In this document: positions 8,534-17,918 of the stretch, piece after piece | Layout: the number at the start of each line of letters is the position of its first letter | Position numbering within the stretch: position 1 is the stretch's first letter | From: Aquipuribacter sp051216895 | Lineage (GTDB): Bacteria; Actinomycetota; Actinomycetes; Actinomycetales; JBBAYJ01 | NCBI RefSeq assembly: GCF_051216895.1 | Contig: NZ_JBPKAO010000012.1 | Coordinates: forward strand, 62,001-126,000 | Reading direction: 5' to 3' | DNA length: 64,000 nt | The notes under the pieces: model-generated | Told to the model about the DNA's origin: nothing | The model's database searches: none | The model's input: only the letters and a program-made list of their open reading frames with translations | Program-made: the position numbers and the translations under genes

Positions 8534-9373
8534 TCACAGCCGTTCCCCGCGGCGCGGCACCGGGTGGGGCACGAACCGGTCGCCGGAGCGCACCGGCACC
8601 ACGACGGGCCCGTCCGGCCCGTCCAGCACCTGCACCCGCGCGCCGTACACCCGGGCCAGCGTCGCGGGGAGGAGGACGTCGGCGGCCGGGCCGTCGGCCA
8701 CGACCCGGCCGTCCTCCAGCAGCACCAGCCGGTCGCCGTACTGCCCGGCCGAGGTCAGGTCGTGCATGGCCGCCACGACGGTCAGCCCCTCCTCCCGGCG
8801 CAGCTGGTCGACCAGCTGCAGGACCGTCTGCTGGTGACCGATGTCCAGGGCGCTCGTGGGCTCGTCCAGCAGCAGCACCTGCGGCTGCTGGGCCAGCGCC
8901 CGGGCCAGCACGACGCGCTGCAGCTCCCCGCCCGACAGCTGGGTCGCCGGCCGCGAGGCGACGTGGTCCAGGCACAGCCGCTCGATGCACTGCTCGACGA
9001 CGCGGCGGTCCTCGTCGGACTCCGAGCCGAAGCGCGGCAGGTGCGGCGTCCGGCCCAGCGCGACGAGCTCGCGCACGCTCGTCGACTCCGGCACCACCGG
9101 ACGCTGCGGCATCAGGCCGACGACCCGGGCCAGCACCCGCTCACCGGCGCGGGCGGGGTCGACGCCGGCGACCTGGATCCCCCCGCTGAACGGCAGCAGC
9201 CCACCCACGGCGTGCAGCAGCGACGTCTTGCCCGCCCCGTTGGGCCCGACCAGGCAGACCCACTCCCCCCGCTCGACCGTCAGGTCCAGGTCGTGCACCA
9301 CCGCCACCCCACCGCGCCGGACGCCGACGCCGCGACAGCTGACGGCGGTCCCGCTCCGCGTCACCGGGGTCAC
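8534..9373 (-). CDS. btuD: Cobalamin/iron-complex ABC transporter ATP-binding protein
   Basis: 279 residues from GTG 9373, which overlaps the permease stop as GTGA. Walker A is GPNGAGKT (43-50), the signature is QLSGGELQRV, Walker B is VLLLDEPTSALD, and the switch histidine is in AAMHDLTSAG. These place it in the FecE/FhuC/BtuD group. The C-terminal 30 residues (VQVLDGPDGPVVVPVRSGDR) are a common tail in actinobacterial members. The cobalamin assignment rests on the riboswitch upstream of the operon and the following cob genes, not on the ATPase itself. A cobalt- or iron-chelate substrate is possible. Confidence 0.85.
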   Translation of the reverse strand: MTPVTRSGTAVSCRGVGVRRGGVAVVHDLDLTVERGEWVCLVGPNGAGKTSLLHAVGGLLPFSGGIQVAGVDPARAGERVLARVVGLMPQRPVVPESTSVRELVALGRTPHLPRFGSESDEDRRVVEQCIERLCLDHVASRPATQLSGGELQRVVLARALAQQPQVLLLDEPTSALDIGHQQTVLQLVDQLRREEGLTVVAAMHDLTSAGQYGDRLVLLEDGRVVADGPAADVLLPATLARVYGARVQVLDGPDGPVVVPVRSGDRFVPHPVPRRGERL

Positions 9374-10446
9374 GACATCCTCGCGCGCCGGAGCACGAGG
9401 ACGAAGAACGGCGCCCCGACCAGGGCGGTGACCACGCCGATCGGCAGCTCGGCCGGGCTCATGACGGTGCGGGCCAGGATGTCCGCGGCGACCAGGAACG
9501 CCGCCCCCAGCAGCATCGACACCGGCAGCAGCACCCGGTGGGAGCCGCCGAACAGCAGCCGGACGGCGTGCGGGACGACGATGCCGACGAATCCGATCAA
9601 CCCGCTGACGCTGACCACGGCCGCCGTGCCCAGGGTGGCCGCCAGCACCAGGACCAGCCGGGTGCGGGCCGCGTCCACACCCAGGCTGCGCGCCTCGGTG
9701 TCGCCGACGGCCATCACGTCCAGCACCCTCCGGTGCAGCAGGATCACCGCGGCGGAGAGCACGACGTACGGCAGGACGGTCAGCACCTCCGACCAGCCCT
9801 GCGTGCTCAGGCGGCCCAGCAGCCAGGAGTAGACCGAGCGCAGCGTCTCGTCGTACTGCTGCTGGACGAAGGTCTGCACGGCGTTGAGGAACGCCGCCAC
9901 CGCCACCCCGGCCAGGACGATGACGACCGAGGAGCGCGTGCCGTGGCCGACGCTGCTGCCCAGGGCGTAGGTGGCCGCGACCCCGAGCAGCCCGCCGAGG
10001 AACGCGACGACCGGCAGCCCCAGGCCGGCGACCACGCCGCCGCTGACGATGGCGATCGTGGCGCCCAGCCCCGCCCCGCTGGACACCCCGAGCAGGTAGG
10101 GGTCGGCCAGGGGGTTGCGGAACACCCCCTGGTAGGCGGCTCCGGCCACGGCCAGCATGGCCCCGACCAGCGCGCCCAGGACCACCCTTGGCAGCCGGAT
10201 CTGCCACAGGATGGCCTCCTGCTGCGACGTGAGACCGGAGGCGACGTCCACCCCGGGCAGCGCCGAGACCAGCGAGGCCAGCACGCCCGACGGCGTCAGA
10301 CCGGCCGGGCCCACCAGGACCCCGAGCAGCGACGTCGCCGCGAGCACGCCGCCCGCCCCGACGACGAGCAGGGCCCGTCGCCCGGGTCGGGGCAGGCCGA
10401 GCCGGACCGAGGCGGCCCGGGCGCCCGCGGCGGCGTCGCTGCTCAT
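9370..10446 (-). CDS. btuC: FecCD-family ABC permease (BtuC-like)
   Basis: 358 residues with about ten hydrophobic segments. Family hallmarks are WQIRLPRVVLGALVGAMLAVAGAAYQGVFRNPLADPYLLGVSSGAGLGA near the N-terminus, SLGVDAART in the middle and GLIGFVGIVVPHAVRLLFG, followed by LPIGVVTALVGAPFFVLVLRRAR at the end. It forms the membrane channel for a siderophore- or cobalamin-type importer. It starts 13 bases after the binding-protein gene and overlaps the ATPase gene by four bases, so the three transporter genes form one unit under the riboswitch. Confidence 0.88.
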   Translation of the reverse strand: MSSDAAAGARAASVRLGLPRPGRRALLVVGAGGVLAATSLLGVLVGPAGLTPSGVLASLVSALPGVDVASGLTSQQEAILWQIRLPRVVLGALVGAMLAVAGAAYQGVFRNPLADPYLLGVSSGAGLGATIAIVSGGVVAGLGLPVVAFLGGLLGVAATYALGSSVGHGTRSSVVIVLAGVAVAAFLNAVQTFVQQQYDETLRSVYSWLLGRLSTQGWSEVLTVLPYVVLSAAVILLHRRVLDVMAVGDTEARSLGVDAARTRLVLVLAATLGTAAVVSVSGLIGFVGIVVPHAVRLLFGGSHRVLLPVSMLLGAAFLVAADILARTVMSPAELPIGVVTALVGAPFFVLVLRRARMS

Positions 10447-10459
10447 GCGGGAGGTTCGC

Positions 10460-11470
10460 TCAGTCCTGGACCGTGGGCAGCGCTTCGGCGACGGACTCGA
10501 CGAAGTCGACCACGCGCGGTCCCCAACGGCTGGACTCGTCGGCGTCGACGACGACCACGTCGCCGTCGGCCACCGCGTCGACCTCGGCCCAGCCCGGCCG
10601 GGCCGCGATGGTCTCCGGGCTGTCGGAGAAGTCCCCGGAGGTCACGAAGATGACGTCCGGGTCGGCCTCGACGATGAACTCCTGCGACAGCTGGGGGTAG
10701 GCCTCGCCCGTCGCGTCGGCGATGTTCTCCAGGCCGAACAGGGAGTAGACCTCGCCGATGAAGGTGTCCCCGCTCGCGGAGAAGAACGACGGGTCCAGCT
10801 CGTGGTAGTAGCTGAGCGGCTCCCCCGCGGGCACCGAGGCGACGGCGGCCTCGATGTCGGCGGCCATCTGCTCGGTGAGGGCCTCGGCGTCGGCGCTGCG
10901 GCCCGTGGCCAGGCCGACCCGCTGGATCTGGTCGTACGCCTCGTCCAGGGTCAGCGCCGACGGCAGGACGAGCGTCGGGACGCCGGCGGCCTCCAGGCCG
11001 CTGGCCAGGTCCCCGGGGTCGCCGGAGGAGATGACCAGGTCGGGGCCGTAGCCGAGGATGGCCTCGAGGTTGGGCTCGAAGCCCGACAGGTCGGTGACCG
11101 GCGCCTCCTCGGGGTAGTACGAGAACGCGTCGACGGCCACGACCTGCTCGCCCGCGCCCACCGCGAAGAGCATCTCGGTCGCGGTGGGGCTGATGGACAC
11201 GATCGCGGCCGGCGCGGCCTCGATGGTGACCTCGGTGGTCTCGGGCTCCTGCCCGGAGGTGACCGTGACGGGGAACGCGGCGGCGTCGTCGCCGGGCTCG
11301 GCGCCCGCAGCGGCGTCCGTCGGGGCGACGCTCGTGGCGTCGGGGCTGTCGGTCGGTCCGCTGTCGGCGGTCCCGCTGTCGGTGCCCCCGCCGCAGGCGG
11401 CGAGGACGAGGGCCGCAGCGGCGCCGAGGGCGACCGCCGTGGTCCGGGCGCGGGTGGTACGTGCAGTCAT
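10460..11470 (-). CDS. btuF: Cobalamin-type ABC transporter substrate-binding lipoprotein
   Basis: 336 residues from ATG 11470. The signal peptide ends at the lipobox LVLAACGGG, so the protein should be lipid-anchored outside the membrane. A Thr/Ser/Asp-rich linker of about 40 residues follows. The periplasmic-binding type III fold then begins AAPAAIVSISPTATEMLFAVGAGEQVVAVD, a hallmark of BtuF/FepB proteins, and contains YGPDLVISSGDPGDLASGLEAAGVPTLV. It is the first gene after the riboswitch, and its ribosome binding site AGGGG lies inside a hairpin at 11476-11497. Cobalamin specificity is inferred from that control. Confidence 0.88.
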   Translation of the reverse strand: MTARTTRARTTAVALGAAAALVLAACGGGTDSGTADSGPTDSPDATSVAPTDAAAGAEPGDDAAAFPVTVTSGQEPETTEVTIEAAPAAIVSISPTATEMLFAVGAGEQVVAVDAFSYYPEEAPVTDLSGFEPNLEAILGYGPDLVISSGDPGDLASGLEAAGVPTLVLPSALTLDEAYDQIQRVGLATGRSADAEALTEQMAADIEAAVASVPAGEPLSYYHELDPSFFSASGDTFIGEVYSLFGLENIADATGEAYPQLSQEFIVEADPDVIFVTSGDFSDSPETIAARPGWAEVDAVADGDVVVVDADESSRWGPRVVDFVESVAEALPTVQD

Positions 11471-11475
11471 GGCAA

Positions 11476-11497
11476 TCCCCTGGGAGGTGTCAGGGGA
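11476..11497 (-). promoter_or_regulatory. Hairpin masking the btuF ribosome binding site
   Basis: Read on the - strand, TCCCCTG (11497-11491) can pair with CAGGGGA (11482-11476), leaving an 8-base loop. The second arm holds the AGGGG Shine-Dalgarno, six bases before ATG 11470. This looks like the expression platform of the riboswitch, acting on translation: when the arm is paired, btuF would not be translated. The arrangement is direct from sequence; the switching itself is inferred. Confidence 0.7.
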
Positions 11498-11559
11498 CGA
11501 GGGTGCTCCGGGTCGTCTCCCCGACAGGGGCTGCGACACGAACCGTCCTTCGTCCGAGG

Positions 11560-11680
11560 ACCGTGCGTGACCACAGACCAGGCGACCTGGCTGACCCCGC
11601 GCGCGCACGCTCGGGGATCACAGTTGCGGGACAGCGCCGGTCTCTCACCGGACTTCGCTGGACCTGTGGTGCCCCGCGGT
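11560..11680 (-). ncRNA. Cobalamin riboswitch
   Basis: The - strand reads, in order, GCGAAGTCCGGTGAGA, GACCGGCGCTGTCCCGCAAC, CTGTGATC and, after a GC-rich arm, GTCAGCCAGGTCGCCTGGT. These match the conserved core of the cobalamin aptamer (GGTGnnA..TCC, GC.GTCCCGC.ACTGT, AGCCAGG..ACCTG). A closing stem is visible between ACCACAG (11670-11664) and CTGTGGT (11576-11570). A possible -10 TAGGTT (11699-11694) would start the RNA near 11687. It controls the btuF-btuC-btuD-cobD-cobQ-cobO-cobC operon. Known behaviour of the class is to shut expression when adenosylcobalamin or methylcobalamin binds. Confidence 0.92.
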
Positions 11681-11730
11681 GCGAGGCGGGAGCAACCTAT
11701 CGGACGCCCGACGCCCGGGCGACACCCCGC

Positions 11731-12267
11731 TCAGGGTCGAGGTCCCTCCTCGCGGACCCGCTCCACCGCGGTCATCGCCTCCCGCAGCTCGGCCAGCCAG
11801 TCCCCGGAGTGCTGCCCGACGAGGCGGACGCACCAGGCCAGGGCGTGGGCCCGCGACCGCGCGACGCCGGCCTCGACGAGGGTCTCCAGCACCACGCGCT
11901 CGGGCTGGCGCAGCCGGGTCATCACCGGGACCGACAGGGTGGTGAACAGCTCGGTCCGCTCACCCGCGCTCACCCCCCACGACACCTTGCGGCCGAAGCG
12001 CCGCTCGGCCTCGTCGGCGATCGTCATCCGCTCGGCCCGGCTCTCGGAGCGGAACCGGCCGATCCGGCCGTCGAGCTCGTCCGGGTCGGCCGGCTCGGCG
12101 CCGCTCCCGTCGGCCGCCGCACCGTGGCCCGGCCCGCCCGGCAGGGGCAGGACCACGGTCACCTCCTCCCGGTCCACCGTCACGTCGGCCTGCTCGGCCG
12201 ACCACGCCTCGGGGAGGCGGCCCCTGAGCCAGCTCCCCACCTTCACCGCTGTCACGTCTGTCTGCAT
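11731..12267 (-). CDS. Conserved protein of unknown function
   Basis: 178 residues, no signal peptide or membrane segment. The N-terminal half (VKVGSWLRGRLPEAWSAEQADVTVDREEVTVVLPLP) looks like a small alpha-beta unit. A Gly/Ala/Pro-rich linker follows, then a helical C-terminal half (ERMTIADEAERRFGRKVSWG ... TTLSVPVMTRLRQPERVVLETLVEAGVARSRAHALAWCVRLVG) with a leaning toward DNA- or protein-binding helices. The family reads as conserved among actinobacteria from memory, but I know no function. ATG 12267 lies six bases after AATCAT (12279-12274), a possible -10, and lacks a Shine-Dalgarno, so the message may be leaderless. It is separate from the cobalamin operon downstream. Confidence 0.75.
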   Translation of the reverse strand: MQTDVTAVKVGSWLRGRLPEAWSAEQADVTVDREEVTVVLPLPGGPGHGAAADGSGAEPADPDELDGRIGRFRSESRAERMTIADEAERRFGRKVSWGVSAGERTELFTTLSVPVMTRLRQPERVVLETLVEAGVARSRAHALAWCVRLVGQHSGDWLAELREAMTAVERVREEGPRP

Positions 12268-12330
12268 GTACTCATGATTACTCGATTACGGGTCGGCGGC
12301 CAGCGCGTTCGCCGGAGGCCGGCCCGGCGC

Positions 12331-13647
12331 TCACTCGGGACGCTCGAGCAGGTCCGTGACCAGCGCGGCGATCGGGCTGCGCTCGGAACGGGTCAGGGTG
12401 ACGTGGGCGAACAGCGGGTGCCCCTTGAGCCGCTCGATGACGCTGGCCACGCCGTCGTGACGACCGACCCGCAGGTTGTCGCGCTGGGCCACGTCGTGGG
12501 TGAGGACGACCTTGGAGTTCTGACCGATCCGGCTGAGCATGGTGAGCAGGACGTTGCGCTCCAGGCTCTGCGCCTCGTCCACGATGACGAACGCGTCGTG
12601 CAGCGAGCGGCCCCGGATGTGGGTGAGCGGCAGCACCTCGAGCATGCCCCGGTCCAGGATCTCCTCGACGACCTCGCTGGACACCAGGGCACCCAGGGTG
12701 TCGAACACGGCCTGGCCCCAGGGGCCCATCTTCTCCGCCTCGGTTCCGGGCAGGTAGCCGAGGTCCTGCCCGCCCACGGCGTACAGCGGTCGGAACACCA
12801 TGACCTTGCGGTGCTCCCGGCGCTCCATCACGGCCTCGAGCCCGGCGCACAGCGCGAGCGCGGACTTGCCCGTGCCGGCGCGCCCGCCCATCGACATGAT
12901 GCCGACCGAGTCGTCGAGCAGCAGGTCGATGGCGATCCGCTGCTCGGCGCTGCGACCGTGCAGGCCGAACACGTCCGTGTCACCGCGCACGAGCCTGATC
13001 TGCTTGTCGGGCGTCACCCGGCCCAGCGCGCTGCCCCGGTCCGACGTCAGCACCAGACCGGTGTGGCACAGCAGGTCGCGGGCGGCGTCGTGGTCCAGGT
13101 GCCGCTCGTCGTACAGCACCGCCATGTCCTCGGCCGAGATGTCCAGCTCGGCCAGGCCGGTCCAGCCGGACTCGACCGCGAGACCGGCGCTGTACTCCTC
13201 GGCGACCAGGCCCACCGCCGACGCCTTGACCCGCATCGGGACGTCCTTGCTCACCAGCACGACGCGGTCGCCGTCCGCGGCCAGGTTGGTGGCCACCGCC
13301 AGGATCCGGGTGTCGTTGTCGGTGCCGCGCAGACCCGCGGGCAGGCTGGTCACGTCGGTGTGGTTGAGCTCCACGCGCAGCGTGCCGCCCAGCTCGCCCA
13401 CCGGCAGCGGCACGTCGAGCCGGCCGTGCTCCAGGCGCAGGTCGTCCAGGTAGCGCAGCGCCTGCCGGGCGAAGTAGCCGATCTCCGGGTGGTTCCGCTT
13501 GCCCTCGAGCTCGCCGACGACGACCACCGGCAGGACGACCTCGTGCTCGCCGAAGCGGAACATGGCGTCCGGGTCGGACAGCAGGACGGAGGTGTCCAGG
13601 ACGTAGGTGGTGCGGTCGCTGGTGGTCCGGTCAGGCTGCTTGCTCAC
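12331..13647 (-). CDS. PIN-PhoH fusion ATPase (PhoH2-like)
   Basis: 438 residues from GTG 13647, preceded by GGGAGA. An N-terminal PIN nuclease domain (VLDTSVLLSDPDA with the first catalytic Asp at 18; VVVVGELEGKRN; GTDNDTRILAVA; VVLVSKDVPMRVKA) runs to about residue 150. The C-terminal PhoH ATPase domain has Walker A GRAGTGKSALA and Walker B AFVIVDEAQSLE, then RIGQNSKVVLTHDVAQRDN. PhoH2 proteins of this layout act as RNA helicase-nucleases in mycobacteria. Upstream antitoxin-like phoAT is not visible here. The stretch between this gene and the next (13648-13940) holds no gene. Confidence 0.92.
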   Translation of the reverse strand: MSKQPDRTTSDRTTYVLDTSVLLSDPDAMFRFGEHEVVLPVVVVGELEGKRNHPEIGYFARQALRYLDDLRLEHGRLDVPLPVGELGGTLRVELNHTDVTSLPAGLRGTDNDTRILAVATNLAADGDRVVLVSKDVPMRVKASAVGLVAEEYSAGLAVESGWTGLAELDISAEDMAVLYDERHLDHDAARDLLCHTGLVLTSDRGSALGRVTPDKQIRLVRGDTDVFGLHGRSAEQRIAIDLLLDDSVGIMSMGGRAGTGKSALALCAGLEAVMERREHRKVMVFRPLYAVGGQDLGYLPGTEAEKMGPWGQAVFDTLGALVSSEVVEEILDRGMLEVLPLTHIRGRSLHDAFVIVDEAQSLERNVLLTMLSRIGQNSKVVLTHDVAQRDNLRVGRHDGVASVIERLKGHPLFAHVTLTRSERSPIAALVTDLLERPE

Positions 13648-13940
13648 GATGGTCTCCCGCCCGGGCGCGCACGACGCCCTGGTCTGGTCGTGTCCGGTGG
13701 AGCTCCGGTCCGGCCCCGGCGAGGGGACCGGGACCGGCCTCCCCCGGAGCAGCGATCGCTCCATGGCTGGGCCTCCCGGGTCGACGGTGCCGACGTCTCC
13801 GACGGTAGGTCGGGGCCGGGCGGGCGCGGGGTCGACACGCCAGGTCTCTCACCCGGGTGCGCGTGAACGTCTCATGACGTGCGGGTGTCCGCCACGAGGC
13901 GTGAGCGGCGGGGGCCGTCCCGTGATCGCCGGGAGCCGGC
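13648..13940. other. Intergenic region without a gene
   Basis: Between the phoH start and the prenyl synthase stop. I see no reading frame with coding character, no strong hairpin and no convincing -10. The only useful signal is GGGAGA before the phoH GTG. The phoH promoter must lie here. Confidence 0.5.
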
Positions 13941-14702
13941 TCAGCCGCCGAAGCGGCGGTGGCGCATGGAGTAGGCGCGCAGGGCGCGCAGGAAGTCGAC
14001 CTTGCGGAACTCGGGCCAGTAGGCCTCGCAGAAGTAGTACTCGCTGTGCGCGCTCTGCCACATCAGGAAGCCCGACAGCCGCTGCTCGCCCGAGGTGCGG
14101 ATGACGAAGTCGGGGTCGGGCTGCCCCTTGGTGTAGAGGTGCTCGGAGATGTGCTCGACGTCGAGGGTGTCGGCCAGCTCGGCCAGCGACGTGCCGCGCT
14201 CGGCGTGCTCGGCCAGCAGGGAGCGGACGGCGTCGGTGATCTCCTGCCGACCGCCGTAGCCGATGGCCAGGTTGACGGTGATGCCGTCGATCGCCGCGGT
14301 GGCCTCCCCCACCTCCTTGAGCCGGTTGGCCGTCGACGCGGGGAGCAGGTCGAGGCGACCGACCGGGTTGACCCGCCAGCGACCGGTCTCGGCCAGGCGT
14401 TCCACCAGGTCGGGGATGATCTCGAGCAGCTGGTCCAGCTCTGCGCTGGCGCGCGTGAGGTTGTCGGTGGACAGCAGCCACACCGTGACGACCTCGACGC
14501 CCACCTCGTCGCACCAGCCCAGGAACTCCACCACCTTGTCGGCGCCGGCGCGGTGGCCGTCGTGGGTGGTGGTGCCGTACGCCTTGGCCCAGCGGCGGTT
14601 GCCGTCGATGATGACCCCGACGTGCCGGGGCAGCGCGGAGGGGGCGAGCCGGGAGCGCAGCACGCGCTGGTAGGCCCGGTACGCGAGCACCCTGGCTCCC
14701 AC
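13941..14702 (-). CDS. Z-isoprenyl diphosphate synthase (UppS family)
   Basis: 253 residues from GTG 14702, which has a perfect GAGGAGG five bases upstream; the GTG at 14738 overlaps the promoter start region and is less likely. The catalytic P-loop IIDGNRRWAKA (Asp33) is followed by HDGHRAGADKVVEFLGWC, VNLAIGYGGRQEI, DFVIRTSGEQRLSGFLMWQSAHSEYYF and WPEF, all standard for cis-prenyl transferases. In Mycobacterium tuberculosis the equivalent next to the hemolysin III gene (Rv1086) makes short Z,E-farnesyl diphosphate, and the matching neighbourhood suggests the same class here. Longer-chain undecaprenyl synthesis is the alternative. Product serves cell-wall lipid carriers. Confidence 0.9.
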   Translation of the reverse strand: MGARVLAYRAYQRVLRSRLAPSALPRHVGVIIDGNRRWAKAYGTTTHDGHRAGADKVVEFLGWCDEVGVEVVTVWLLSTDNLTRASAELDQLLEIIPDLVERLAETGRWRVNPVGRLDLLPASTANRLKEVGEATAAIDGITVNLAIGYGGRQEITDAVRSLLAEHAERGTSLAELADTLDVEHISEHLYTKGQPDPDFVIRTSGEQRLSGFLMWQSAHSEYYFCEAYWPEFRKVDFLRALRAYSMRHRRFGG

Positions 14703-14741
14703 GGCGCCCTCCTCGTCCCGAACGGTGTGCAGGCCCACCCA

Positions 14742-14747
14742 ACGCTA
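14742..14747 (-). promoter_or_regulatory. -10 box for the prenyl synthase gene
   Basis: TAGCGT on the - strand (14747-14742). A start of transcription near 14735 would give a leader of about 33 bases containing the GAGGAGG site of the GTG 14702 start. The box type matches others in this window. Confidence 0.5.
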
Positions 14748-14820
14748 CTGCCCCGCAGTAGCCGGACGATGCCTGCCGGTCACCGCCATCTGTTCACGCG
14801 GACTTCACCTTACCCACCAG

Positions 14821-14842
14821 TAACTTACGCAACCGTAGGTTA
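14821..14842. promoter_or_regulatory. 22-bp palindromic operator upstream of hemolysin III
   Basis: TAACTTACG, four bases, CGTAGGTTA: an inverted repeat with nine-base arms and one mismatch per arm pair. It sits directly before and overlapping the -10 TATGCT (14841-14846) of the hemolysin III gene, in the divergent gap to the prenyl synthase gene. Symmetry and size suit a TetR-type or similar dimeric repressor. No regulator gene is adjacent. Confidence 0.75.
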
Positions 14843-14846
14843 TGCT
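14841..14846 (+). promoter_or_regulatory. -10 box of the hemolysin III gene
   Basis: TATGCT, seven bases before GTG 14854. The spacing puts the transcription start on the start codon, so the message is probably leaderless. No Shine-Dalgarno is present. Confidence 0.6.
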
Positions 14847-14853
14847 CTCTCCT

Positions 14854-15576
14854 GTGAGCCACGACTCGACGCCCCACGCCGAGCCCGGCGTCCTGCCCCG
14901 CGTCCTGCCCGACGTCCTGCCCGACAAGGACGAGGTCGCCGCCGTGGTCAAGCCGCTGCTGCGCGGCTGGCTGCACCTGGGCATGTTCCCGGTCGCCCTG
15001 CTGGGCGGCCTCGTCCTGGTGCTGCTGGCCGACTCCCCCACCGAGCGCGTCGTCACGGTGGTGTTCACCATCTGCACGTCGGCGCTGTTCGGGGTGAGCG
15101 CGACCTACCACCGCGGCCGGTGGTCCGAGCGCAACCGGATCCTCATGAAGCGGCTGGACCACTCCAGCATCTTCCTGCTCATCGCCGGGTCGTACACCCC
15201 CTACGCCGTGCTGCTGCTGCCCACCGGCCAGGCCCGCCTGCTCATGGGTCTGGTCTGGGGCGGGGCCGTGCTGGGGATCCTGTTCCGGGTGTTCTGGGTC
15301 GGCGCGCCGCGCTGGCTCTACACGCCCATCTACATCGTGCTCGGCTGGACCGCCGTGTGGTTCCTGCCCGGGCTCCACGCCTCCGGTGGCCTGCTCGTGG
15401 TCGTCCTGCTCGCCGCCGGCGGGCTGCTGTACTCCGGCGGCGCCGTCGTCTACGCCCTCAAGCGCCCCGACCCCTGGCCGCACCACTTCGGCTTCCACGA
15501 GATCTTCCACGCCTGCACCGTGCTCGCCTTCGCGTGCCACTACGCGGGCGTCGCCCTCGTGGTCGCCCGCACCTGA
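14854..15576 (+). CDS. Hemolysin III / PAQR-family membrane protein
   Basis: 240 residues with seven hydrophobic segments. It has the family's metal-site motifs: FGVSATYHRGRW, KRLDHSSIFLLIAGSYTPYAV, and near the end FHEIFHACTVLAFACHY. These His and Asp/Ser residues form the zinc site shared with adiponectin receptors, some of which are ceramidase-like hydrolases. The role in bacteria is poorly known and hemolysis is not implied. The GTG at 14854 is preferred over ATG 14842 because the -10 box overlaps the ATG. The gene is divergent from the Z-prenyl synthase and convergent with the YyaL gene. Confidence 0.9.
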   Translation: MSHDSTPHAEPGVLPRVLPDVLPDKDEVAAVVKPLLRGWLHLGMFPVALLGGLVLVLLADSPTERVVTVVFTICTSALFGVSATYHRGRWSERNRILMKRLDHSSIFLLIAGSYTPYAVLLLPTGQARLLMGLVWGGAVLGILFRVFWVGAPRWLYTPIYIVLGWTAVWFLPGLHASGGLLVVVLLAAGGLLYSGGAVVYALKRPDPWPHHFGFHEIFHACTVLAFACHYAGVALVVART

Positions 15577-15604
15577 GCCGCCCCTGAGCCGCCCCCGGGC
15601 CGCG

Positions 15605-17737
<2,133 letters not shown>

Positions 17738-17890
17738 CGGGGGGGCCACCTCTCGAGGTCGCGGACGTGCGGCGGTCGGCCTGGCCGGCCGGTGCTCCCG
17801 GGCCGCGACCCAGTCTTGCCGTACCCGCAGAGCCCGCCGGCAGGCACCCGGTGGTCACATCGGGTGGTGCCGGGTCGGGCCGGCTCCAGT

Positions 17891-17907
17891 CGGCCCCGTA
17901 CGGGCCG
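17891..17907. repeat. Short perfect inverted repeat before the GGDEF gene
   Basis: CGGCCC, five bases, GGGCCG, ending 11 bases before the GTG 17919 start. It could fold in the leader of the message. Function unknown. Confidence 0.4.
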
Positions 17908-17918
17908 ATGACCTCGTC

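Noticed and set aside
14703..14738. GTG 14738 as the Z-prenyl synthase start
   Set aside because: It lies three bases after the -10 box, so it would not be in the message. GTG 14702 has a perfect GAGGAGG and gives the expected distance to the GNRRW motif.
14842..14853. ATG 14842 as the hemolysin III start
   Set aside because: The ATG lies inside the operator and the -10 hexamer. The GTG 14854 fits a leaderless start and the family's usual N-terminus.
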